A DNA stretch of 8,202 bases, from positions 1 to 8,202 of the forward strand of contig JARLFW010000050.1 in NCBI GenBank assembly GCA_031296345.1, in the 5' to 3' direction. Both the position numbers and the translations under genes were made by a program. The stretch is from Nitrosotalea sp. (GTDB taxonomy: Archaea > Thermoproteota > Nitrososphaeria > Nitrososphaerales > Nitrosopumilaceae). The notes below the pieces were generated by a model that saw only the letters and a program-made list of their open reading frames with translations, had not been told where the DNA came from and made no database searches. Positions 1 to 5,244 of the stretch are shown piece by piece; position 1 is the stretch's first letter; each line of letters starts with the position of its first letter.

Positions 1-124
1 AGCAGGTGCAGCTCCGGCAGCAGCAGCCGCAGCTCCAAAGGCAGGTGCAGCTCCAAAGGCAGGTGCAGCTCCAAAGGCAGGTGCAGCTCCGGCAGCAAAA
101 CCAGCTGCGGAAAAGAAGAAGTAG
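1..124 (+). CDS. rps13: C-terminal tail of a ribosomal protein, probably S13 (5' end outside the window)
   Basis: An open frame enters from the left edge (first full codon at base 2) and encodes 40 residues before TAG at 122-124. The tail is only Ala, Gly, Pro and Lys with one Glu: repeated AGAAPK blocks, then a basic end AAKPAAEKKK. No conserved domain lies inside the window, so the assignment rests on context: it ends 9 nt before rps4, and archaeal rps13 normally sits directly upstream of rps4. From memory, thaumarchaeal S13 proteins carry such Ala/Pro/Lys extensions, which would form a flexible, positively charged tail on the small-subunit head. The tail is coded by near-perfect 18-bp tandem repeats, so its length probably varies between strains. 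The coding frame is confident; the S13 identity is inferred and could be wrong if another ribosomal gene precedes S4 here. Confidence 0.7.
   Translation, partial: AGAAPAAAAAAPKAGAAPKAGAAPKAGAAPAAKPAAEKKK
29..90 (+). repeat. 18-bp in-frame tandem repeat in the ribosomal protein tail
   Basis: The sequence has period 18 from 29 to 90, about 3.4 copies. The unit is GCAGGTGCAGCTCCAAAG, translated AGAAPK. Copies 41-58 and 59-76 are identical. The following copy (77-90) matches until base 91 (CCG instead of CCA), and the partial copy 29-40 matches over 12 bases. In addition, 2-22 is identical to 77-97. Identity at DNA level, including third codon positions, points to recent slippage or duplication rather than ancient protein repeats. 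The unit is a multiple of three, so copy changes keep the frame. Confidence 0.9.
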
Positions 125-133
125 GCGAATTAG

Positions 134-700
134 ATGGGAGATCATCCAAAGAATTCGCGCAAAATGTGGAGAAAACCAAAACGTCCTCTTAACTACGATT
201 TACTAAATGAAGAGTTACATGTTTTGGGTACTTTTGGTCTTAAGAATAAAAGAGAATTATGGAAAGCACATACAGAACTTTCAAGAATAAGAAATCAAGC
301 AAGATCACTATTAGCATTAACCCAAGACATTAGAATTACAAAAGAACCAATACTTATGAAATCACTTGCAAGAGTTGGACTTGTAAAAGAAAATGCAACA
401 TTAGATGATGTACTCAACCTAAAAGTAGCGGACTTTTTATCTAGACGATTACAAACATTCATTCAGAAAAAAGAATCCATCAAGAGTCCATACTTGGCAA
501 GACAAATAGTTGTTCATGGCCATGTAATGATTGGAGACAGGGTAGTTACTATTCCATCCTATACAGTAAAAGTCGAAGAAGAAGACCAGATTCACATATC
601 ACCAGAATTAGACCTTAACAAGGCAAAACAACCTCTTGTCCAAGAGGTAAAAGTTGAGCAGTCAGCTGAAGAAATAAAAACTGAACAACCAGCCGAGTAA
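134..700 (+). CDS. rps4: Small-subunit ribosomal protein S4 (archaeal uS4)
   Basis: Primary 16S rRNA-binding protein of the small ribosomal subunit, needed early in 30S assembly. The 188-residue protein has the archaeal/eukaryotic N-terminus, with a basic start (MWRKPKRPLN at 11-20), the ELWKAHTELSRIRNQAR helix (41-57), and an S4 RNA-binding domain from about 102 to 165 (FLSRRLQTFI, then ARQIVVHGHVMIGDRVV, ending IPSYTVKV). The length is close to other archaeal S4 proteins. The last 25 or so residues are Glu/Lys/Gln-rich (VKVEQSAEEIKTEQPAE) and look like a disordered acidic extension. ATG at 134 follows the upstream stop by 9 nt, so it is probably cotranscribed with and translationally linked to the preceding gene. 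A weak AGGCG lies upstream. Archaea usually have rps11 next; here glmS follows after 45 nt. Confidence 0.95.
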   Translation: MGDHPKNSRKMWRKPKRPLNYDLLNEELHVLGTFGLKNKRELWKAHTELSRIRNQARSLLALTQDIRITKEPILMKSLARVGLVKENATLDDVLNLKVADFLSRRLQTFIQKKESIKSPYLARQIVVHGHVMIGDRVVTIPSYTVKVEEEDQIHISPELDLNKAKQPLVQEVKVEQSAEEIKTEQPAE

Positions 701-745
701 AATACACGCAATCATTATGTATCAAGAAAATATATTAAAATCAAC

Positions 746-2506
746 ATGTGTTCAATTATAGGATATCTCGGTATCAGCCCTGCAGCTCCATTAATAGTCA
801 AAGGACTGAAAAGAATGGAATATCGTGGCTATGATAGTGTAGGAGTTGCAACTTTTTCAGAGCATCATATCAACGTAAGAAAAGGAGTAGGCAAAGTCTT
901 AGAGGTAAATAAAACAGCAAAGCTTGATGAACTTACTGGAACTATAGGAATAGGGCATACACGATGGGCTACCCATGGAATGGTAACTGAAGCAAATGCA
1001 CACCCACATCCATCAAGTTCAGGAGAAATTGCAATTGTACATAATGGAATAATTGAAAATCATGAAGAACTAAAAAAAGAACTCCAAACACTAGGTTATA
1101 CTTTTAAAAGTCAGACAGATAGTGAGGTAATCGCAAATCTTCTTCAATATAATTATGACAAGACAAAAGAAATTAAAAAATCAGTAGTAGATACAGTAGG
1201 CGAGCTAAAAGGAAATTACGCTTTTGTGGCAGTTTTCCAGGATGGCACGTTAGCTGCAGCTAGACTCCACGAACCACTCATAATTGGAGTAGGAAAAGAA
1301 GGATATTTCATTTCAAGTGATGTATTAGGATTTGTAGAATATACTGATGAAGTAATTTATCCAGATAACAAAGAATTTGTGATCATTGATTCATCAGGAT
1401 TGAAGATCTTTGATTTTGACGCAAACCCAGTACAGCATCAAATAACTAAAGTATCAAAGGAATTTGCCGATGTATACAAGGGACAATATGCTCATTACAC
1501 TTTGAAAGAGATTTCGGAACAGCCTACAACAATATTGAATGCTGGAAACAATACTAAAATCGAGATTGATTTAGCTTCTGATTTGATAAAACATGCAAGA
1601 AACTTGTACATTACCGGGAGTGGAACAAGTTATAACGCAGCATTAATAGCAAAATTTCTCTTTTCAAAATATGCAAAGATAAAGATTGATCCATTAATTT
1701 CTAGTGAGGCACAATTTTCTCCTGACATATTTGAAGAGAAATCAATTCTAATTGCAATATCCCAAAGTGGAGAAAGTGCAGATGTATTAGAGGCTGTAAA
1801 CATTGCAAAAAAAACAGGATCTAAAATCATATCAATTGTTAACATGATGACATCTTCTCTAGTTCATCAATCATCAATTTCAATTGGACTTAACTGTGGC
1901 CCAGAGATAGGAGTTGCAGCAACTAAAAGTTTCACATCACAACTTGTAGTATTATACAAAATGGTCGATAAAATATGTGATGGATGTATAGAACTAGATC
2001 TTACAAAGGTATCAGAGGCAATCAAGAAGATTCTTTCTAATGATTCGAAAATTAGAGATGTTGCAAGAAGACTAAAAGATGTTTCAGATATTTACGTATT
2101 AGGAAGAGGTATTCACTACCCAATTGCCTCAGAAGGATCTTTGAAGTTAAAAGAGCTTACATACATTCATGCAGAAGGACTTCCCGGAGGAGAATTAAAA
2201 CATGGCCCATTAGCATTGATGGATTCAAATTCTTATGTTTTAATCATAAATCCAAATGATTCTACCTACAATGACACATTAACATCAGCTAGAGAAATTA
2301 AAGCCCGAGGAGCCAAGATAATAGGAATTTCTGATAAGCCAAGTGATGTGTATGATTATTGGATAGATATTCCCAGTATTACAGAGTCATTGTATCCACT
2401 TGTAGAGATAGTACCCATACAGCTTCTTGCATATTATGCAGCACTTGAAAAAGATACAGATCCTGATTATCCCAGGAACTTGGCAAAATCAGTAACAGTC
2501 AAGTAA
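746..2506 (+). CDS. glmS: Glutamine--fructose-6-phosphate aminotransferase (isomerising)
   Basis: Converts fructose-6-phosphate and glutamine to glucosamine-6-phosphate and glutamate, the entry step to UDP-GlcNAc and glycans. At 586 residues it is full length (E. coli GlmS is 609). The class II glutaminase domain spans about 2-220: the N-terminal nucleophile Cys2 is exposed after Met removal, with HTRWATHG (71-78), HNG (99-101) and Asp125. Two SIS sugar-phosphate isomerase domains follow. SIS1 has SGTSYN (292-297) and SQSGESAD (339-346); SIS2 has GRGIHYPIASEGSLKLKE (453-470) and GELKHGP (482-488). Lys467, Glu470, His486 and Lys581 in the RNLAKSVTV tail match the isomerase catalytic residues. 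The 45-nt gap after rps4 has only a weak TATA-like TTATGTAT about 28 nt before ATG, so it may be an operon member or have its own leaderless promoter. The 3' end overlaps the convergent cobT by 8 nt. Confidence 0.96.
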   Translation: MCSIIGYLGISPAAPLIVKGLKRMEYRGYDSVGVATFSEHHINVRKGVGKVLEVNKTAKLDELTGTIGIGHTRWATHGMVTEANAHPHPSSSGEIAIVHNGIIENHEELKKELQTLGYTFKSQTDSEVIANLLQYNYDKTKEIKKSVVDTVGELKGNYAFVAVFQDGTLAAARLHEPLIIGVGKEGYFISSDVLGFVEYTDEVIYPDNKEFVIIDSSGLKIFDFDANPVQHQITKVSKEFADVYKGQYAHYTLKEISEQPTTILNAGNNTKIEIDLASDLIKHARNLYITGSGTSYNAALIAKFLFSKYAKIKIDPLISSEAQFSPDIFEEKSILIAISQSGESADVLEAVNIAKKTGSKIISIVNMMTSSLVHQSSISIGLNCGPEIGVAATKSFTSQLVVLYKMVDKICDGCIELDLTKVSEAIKKILSNDSKIRDVARRLKDVSDIYVLGRGIHYPIASEGSLKLKELTYIHAEGLPGGELKHGPLALMDSNSYVLIINPNDSTYNDTLTSAREIKARGAKIIGISDKPSDVYDYWIDIPSITESLYPLVEIVPIQLLAYYAALEKDTDPDYPRNLAKSVTVK

Positions 2507-3554
2507 TTTTTGCATATTCTTTTTCAGTTAAATCCAAAAGACTCTTTGCATCAATTCCGGTTTTTAACATACATGCAATAGATGCACCGCCTGCACCAGC
2601 TCCTTCTTTTACAAATCCTTCTGCATAAGATCGTAATCCAGAAATGCTAGATTCTGCAAGTTTGAGTTTAGCAACCAATATAGGAATATCCAGTATCTGT
2701 GAAACAGTCTCGATTAAATTTGCAGATTTATCATCTGTCACATAAGAGGTTGTACCAAGAGCTGTATTCTTTCCTTCAAATCCCATACTTTTTGCAAAAG
2801 CAAGTACAGCTGCCATTTGTGTCCCTCCAGCTAATATCACTCTAGATAATTCTGAAGCTGTACTAAGAATACCTGCAACTGTTGGAATCATTGGATCACC
2901 TAGTTGTGAAATAATTTCGAATGGATCTTTTGATTGTAATCTTTTTAGTGCGTCTTTTACTGTTTGAACCTTAAGTCCTATAGGATTTTCAGGCATACTA
3001 CTGCTAACAAGTCCTTTGATTCCAAATCCTTCAAGTACTCCAAGAGCAGTGGTAGTACCACCTGGAATACTTTCACCAACAACGACACAATCAGTTGAAG
3101 CTCCTAGGAATCTTCCAATTATTCTACCATATTCTACAGCTTTTCCAACCTCTTCCATACTGAGTGCGGGTTCTTTTGCAATATTTTTCCCATAATCTAA
3201 ATTCATATCTATAAAAGGAAGTTTTGGTGATACCTTACTTCCTGCGTTTATAACAATACTTGAAATGCTTGCTGCTTCTAATGCTGTTTTTGTTAATAAT
3301 GCAGGTGTTGGTTTTCCATCAGGAGTCATAGGAATTACAGAAATGCTTTTGCAATGCCCATAATGGATAAATTCAGCATCAGCAGGTCCAGTGAATTTTA
3401 TCAGATCAGGGTGCTCTCCAGCTATAGTTATTCCAGGTATTTCAGATGTTGCAGTATAAGAGATAACCAGAGAGAAAATGAATTTTTTTTGTTCAGTTTG
3501 TTTTATAAATTCTAGACCTTTTTGCTTGTTTCCAAATATTTCAATGTCTTGCAA
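2499..3554 (-). CDS. cobT: Archaeal nicotinate-nucleotide--dimethylbenzimidazole phosphoribosyltransferase-like protein (CobT, UPF0284 family)
   Basis: CobT activates the lower ligand base of cobamides by moving phosphoribose from nicotinate mononucleotide to 5,6-dimethylbenzimidazole or a related base, giving alpha-ribazole phosphate. The 351-residue protein resembles the archaeal CobT-like (UPF0284) family, similar to Methanocaldococcus MJ1598: an N-terminal EIPGITIAGEHPDLIKFTGPAD-type stretch (split here near 38-59), GESIPGGTTTALGVL in the middle, the VAGILSTASEL and ILAGGTQMAAVLA region, and KEGAGAGGAS near the end. The Glu of that motif is residue 317 and probably corresponds to the catalytic Glu of bacterial CobT. 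The start is TTG at 3554: no upstream ATG exists before an in-frame TAA at 3558-3560, and GTGAT (3561-3565) is a well-spaced archaeal Shine-Dalgarno. It is the last gene of a minus-strand operon and ends inside glmS. Substrate base is not readable from sequence. Confidence 0.83.
   Translation of the reverse strand: MQDIEIFGNKQKGLEFIKQTEQKKFIFSLVISYTATSEIPGITIAGEHPDLIKFTGPADAEFIHYGHCKSISVIPMTPDGKPTPALLTKTALEAASISSIVINAGSKVSPKLPFIDMNLDYGKNIAKEPALSMEEVGKAVEYGRIIGRFLGASTDCVVVGESIPGGTTTALGVLEGFGIKGLVSSSMPENPIGLKVQTVKDALKRLQSKDPFEIISQLGDPMIPTVAGILSTASELSRVILAGGTQMAAVLAFAKSMGFEGKNTALGTTSYVTDDKSANLIETVSQILDIPILVAKLKLAESSISGLRSYAEGFVKEGAGAGGASIACMLKTGIDAKSLLDLTEKEYAKIT
2507..2524 (+). terminator. Oligo-T terminator candidate of glmS
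   Basis: Immediately after the glmS stop the + strand reads TTTTT (2507-2511), an 8-nt spacer, then TTTTT (2520-2524), with no strong hairpin. Archaeal intrinsic termination commonly needs only T-tracts, so this is a plausible glmS terminator. It lies inside the last codons of the convergent cobT, where it reads as Lys codons on the other strand, so it could be coincidence of AAA codon use. Confidence 0.4.
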
Positions 3555-3557
3555 TGA

Positions 3558-4172
3558 TTAATCACTGCCCATAAAATTCACAAATTCTTCTTCAGTTCTA
3601 GGTTGCAATACAAAGTTAGTTTTCTTTTCTTTACCTATTGTAGAATTTGGAGAGGTTCCATAATTATGTCCAGGATACAACATGAGATTATCATCAAGTT
3701 TGTAAATAATATCAAACAGACTATGATAAAGCTCAATTGCACTTCCTCCTGGTAAATCAACTCTTCCACAATTTCCTACAAAAAGTGCATCTCCTGAGAA
3801 AATTTTCCCATCACCAACCAGACAAATACTATCTTTTGAATGCCCAGGAGTATGCATCACAGTAAGTTCAGAATTACCAAACTTTATTTTTTCACCATTG
3901 GTTAACCGCATATCATTTTTTAGAGTAGAGGATTCATGTTGCAAGATTTTAGATTTAGTGTATTTTACTATTGCATCATTTCCTATTGTATGATCAAAAT
4001 GATGATGGGTGTTTATTACATATTTTACTTTAAGAGCATTTCTTTCTAGAGTTTCAATTACTAAGTCTAAATCCCAAGATGGATCAATGATAACTGCTTC
4101 TCTTGTATCTTCATCTTCAAGAACATAAGTAAAGTTTTGCATATTTCCTACTTTGAGTTGATGTACTTTCAT
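3558..4172 (-). CDS. Metallo-beta-lactamase fold hydrolase, glyoxalase II / persulfide dioxygenase (ETHE1)-like
   Basis: A cytosolic metallo-beta-lactamase superfamily enzyme of 204 residues. The full metal site is present: THHHFDH at 55-61 (His56, His58, Asp60, His61), His111 in TPGH, Asp128 in SGDALF and His169 in YPGH. The segment GNCGRVDLPGG (133-143) followed by ELYHSLF resembles ETHE1-type persulfide dioxygenases and short glyoxalase II-like hydrolases. It lacks the C-terminal glutathione-binding domain of classic hydroxyacylglutathione hydrolase (about 250 residues), as expected in an organism without glutathione. So the substrate is open: a low-molecular-weight thiol persulfide, a thioester, or another acyl conjugate. 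ATG at 4172 overlaps the upstream epimerase stop as ATGA (4169-4172), and the gene is followed by cobT after 3 nt. Coupled translation in a three-gene operon is likely. Confidence 0.85.
   Translation of the reverse strand: MKVHQLKVGNMQNFTYVLEDEDTREAVIIDPSWDLDLVIETLERNALKVKYVINTHHHFDHTIGNDAIVKYTKSKILQHESSTLKNDMRLTNGEKIKFGNSELTVMHTPGHSKDSICLVGDGKIFSGDALFVGNCGRVDLPGGSAIELYHSLFDIIYKLDDNLMLYPGHNYGTSPNSTIGKEKKTNFVLQPRTEEEFVNFMGSD
3561..3565 (-). promoter_or_regulatory. Ribosome binding site deciding the TTG start of cobT
   Basis: On the minus strand GTGAT, part of the archaeal GGTGATC-type Shine-Dalgarno, ends 6 nt before TTG at 3554-3552. It lies within the last codons of the upstream hydrolase gene and straddles its TAA. 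Together with the in-frame stop just upstream and the first internal Met only around residue 76, it supports TTG as the real start. Confidence 0.65.
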
Positions 4173-4819
4173 AGCACGCCAATCTCCGCTTCTGGTGGTA
4201 TTCCTATTTTTTCAACAATTATCTTACCACACATATCTAGATTTTTTGGCATTCCAATTTTCATTTTATGAAAAGTTATAGTTACATTAGCTTTTACACA
4301 CTTGTCATTAACTAATCCTGTGTCTGGATCAAGACCTGTTGGCATATCAACTGCCAATTTGAAAGCAGGAGATTGGTTTATGAGATCTATTGCTGATGAA
4401 TAAGGCTCTCTAATGCTTCCAGAGATACCGGTTCCAAGTATTCCATCTACTATAATTTCGGCATCATTTACAATTCCAGCAGCATCAGATGTAAGTACAA
4501 GACTTACCGAATTCATTTTTTCTAAAATTTTCCAGTTGGATTTGGCTTCTTCTGTTTTAATTTTATCTGGATGTCCAAGAAGTATAACAGTAGGTTTGCA
4601 TCCAAATCCAGCCAAGTGTCGCGCCACAACAAAAGCATCACCACCATTATTTCCCAATCCTGCAAAAACTGTTATTTTTTTTGATATTAAATCAGAATAG
4701 TGCTCAACAATGTGTCTTGCAGTAGCAGCGCCTGCATTTTCCATCATGAGTTTTCTAAAAAATCCCATTTGATGCCCATTCTCTTCAATTTGCATCATTT
4801 GTTTTACCGTGATTTCCAT
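4169..4819 (-). CDS. nnrE: Stand-alone NAD(P)H-hydrate epimerase (YjeF N-domain)
   Basis: Epimerises R and S forms of hydrated NADH/NADPH (NADHX/NADPHX) so that a dehydratase can repair them. The 216-residue protein has the YjeF_N Rossmann-like fold: MEITVKQMMQIEENG at the N-terminus, the nucleotide loop GLGNNGGDAFV (55-65), DGILGTGISG (125-134) and VDMPTGLDPDTG (157-168) with the expected catalytic Asp158, then TFHKMKIG near the end. Many archaea and bacteria fuse this domain to the ADP-dependent dehydratase NnrD; no dehydratase domain is present here. An upstream in-frame ATG at 4870 would add 17 residues, but family proteins begin near ITVKQM, and a TATA-like box about 24-26 nt before the ATG at 4819 fits a leaderless transcript, so I chose the shorter form. 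First gene of the minus-strand operon; its stop overlaps the next start by 4 nt. Confidence 0.88.
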   Translation of the reverse strand: MEITVKQMMQIEENGHQMGFFRKLMMENAGAATARHIVEHYSDLISKKITVFAGLGNNGGDAFVVARHLAGFGCKPTVILLGHPDKIKTEEAKSNWKILEKMNSVSLVLTSDAAGIVNDAEIIVDGILGTGISGSIREPYSSAIDLINQSPAFKLAVDMPTGLDPDTGLVNDKCVKANVTITFHKMKIGMPKNLDMCGKIIVEKIGIPPEAEIGVL

Positions 4820-4839
4820 AATAATACGGAATTTTATGT

Positions 4840-4847
4840 TAAATATG
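4840..4847 (-). promoter_or_regulatory. TATA box candidate for the nnrE-hydrolase-cobT operon
   Basis: On the minus strand the sequence reads ATATTTAA, centred about 24-26 nt upstream of the ATG at 4819. That spacing fits archaeal TBP/TFB initiation at or next to the start codon, giving a leaderless mRNA. A second TATA-like match, GATATAAC at about 4882-4889, would start transcription near 4860 and leave a leader of about 40 nt. The region is AT-rich, so chance matches are expected. Confidence 0.45.
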
Positions 4848-4874
4848 GGCTTTACCAATGCTGTGTTCATATAC

Positions 4875-4898
4875 GAGATTCGTTATATCTTGAATCTC
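4875..4898. repeat. Perfect 7-bp inverted repeat upstream of the nnrE operon
   Basis: GAGATTC (4875-4881) and its exact complement GAATCTC (4892-4898) are separated by 10 nt, so the half-site centres lie 17 bp apart. It is about 56 bp upstream of the nnrE start and upstream of the proposed TATA box, where archaeal activators often bind; a dimeric regulator site is possible. The spacer also holds a TATA-like sequence, so binding there could instead block a promoter. Function is inference. Confidence 0.4.
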
Positions 4899-4975
4899 AA
4901 AATTACTGGAACTATTTAACAAATCAAGTTCTTGTACAATAGCGATATCATAATACTAGTTAACAATAGAAATTC

Positions 4976-5002
4976 GATATTTTGTTTGAGATAACAAATA
5001 TC
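4976..5002. repeat. Imperfect inverted repeat (hairpin with one bulge)
   Basis: GATATTTTGTT (4976-4986) pairs with AACAAATATC (4993-5002): ten base pairs, one bulged T, and a 6-nt loop TGAGAT. The stem is mostly A-T and so only moderately stable as RNA. It is about 100 bp from tRNA-Leu and more than 150 bp from nnrE. It may be a regulator site, part of a small RNA, or chance in AT-rich DNA. Confidence 0.4.
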
Positions 5003-5104
5003 AGAGGTAAAAAGTTATTTTATTGAATGCAATCTATGACACGTAAATCAAAATATGACAGTATTTTTTATTTAATTCAATTTGATTATTTTTTGAATTT
5101 TTAA

Positions 5105-5189
5105 TGCGGGAGAAGGGATTTGAACCCTCGAAATCCTAAGATACTAGCCCCTCAAGCTAGCGCCTTTGACCAGGCTGGGCGACTCCCGC
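5105..5189 (-). tRNA. tRNA-Leu (anticodon GAG)
   Basis: Reading the minus strand from 5189, the 85-nt gene folds as a class II tRNA. The acceptor stem GCGGGAG pairs with CTCCCGC, with discriminator A at 5105. The D arm has GCC...GGC around AGCCTGGTCAAA. The anticodon stem CTAGC/GCTAG encloses the loop TTGAGGG, giving anticodon GAG, which reads CUC and CUU leucine codons. A long variable arm (about 15 nt after the anticodon stem) is typical of tRNA-Leu. The T arm GAGGG-TTCAAAT-CCCTT has one G-T pair. There is no intron and the 3' CCA is not encoded, so it must be added. The promoter is the TATA box at 5216-5223. No clear T-tract terminator follows on the minus strand. Confidence 0.95.
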
Positions 5190-5215
5190 ACATTTGGTTT
5201 TACCCATGTATGGTT

Positions 5216-5223
5216 TTTATAAG
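5216..5223. promoter_or_regulatory. Shared TATA box for divergent tRNA-Leu and rpoN
   Basis: TTTATAAG on the + strand reads CTTATAAA on the minus strand, so it is TATA-like in both directions. Its centre is about 26 bp from GTG 5245 of rpoN on one side, and about 30 bp from the tRNA 5' end (5189) on the other, leaving a tRNA leader of about 4 nt. Both distances fit archaeal TBP-dependent initiation. No other convincing TATA box lies in the 5190-5244 gap. Confidence 0.7.
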
Positions 5224-5244
5224 CCTTGATTACTTTTTGTGTCT

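Larger units (their letters stand above)
4820..5104. other. AT-rich intergenic region without a supported gene
   Basis: This 285-bp stretch separates the minus-strand nnrE operon from tRNA-Leu. It contains the operon promoter candidate, a perfect 7-bp inverted repeat (4875-4898), a longer bulged hairpin (4976-5002), a weak AT hairpin (5074-5099) and several T-tracts on the + strand (5064-5103). An imperfect direct repeat, ACAATAG followed by CGATAT, occurs at 4936-4948 and 4963-4980. No open frame here has a recognisable protein, and I see no tRNA, C/D-box pair or insertion-sequence ends. A small RNA cannot be excluded. Confidence 0.7.

Noticed and set aside
6..206. Gln/Arg-rich + strand frame MQLRQQQPQ...
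   Set aside because: It is a shifted reading of the 18-bp repeat tail; the Ala/Pro/Lys frame ending at 124 is followed at once by rps4, which this frame would overlap.
731..739. TATATTAAA as the glmS promoter
   Set aside because: It is only about 8-15 nt before the ATG, which would put the transcription start inside the gene. TTATGTAT around 714-722 has better spacing but is weak.
4413..4700. + strand frame of 95 codons
   Set aside because: Fully antisense to the conserved nnrE core; its composition mirrors the codons on the other strand.
4820..4870. 17-residue N-terminal extension of nnrE from ATG 4870
   Set aside because: Family proteins start near ITVKQM; the extension is not conserved-looking and would run across the best TATA candidate. 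It remains a minor alternative.
4700..4942. + strand frame of 80 codons across the nnrE 5' end and promoter
   Set aside because: Two thirds are antisense to the well-supported epimerase; no recognisable domain and no promoter or ribosome binding site.
4936..5002. Possible CRISPR-like repeats
   Set aside because: Only short (6-7 nt) matches with irregular spacing; no regular repeat-spacer pattern and no cas genes.
5074..5099. AATTCAA/TTGAATT hairpin as tRNA-Leu terminator
   Set aside because: On the tRNA (minus) strand it is followed by A-rich, not T-rich, sequence, so it does not look like an archaeal terminator; the 7-bp A-T stem is weak.
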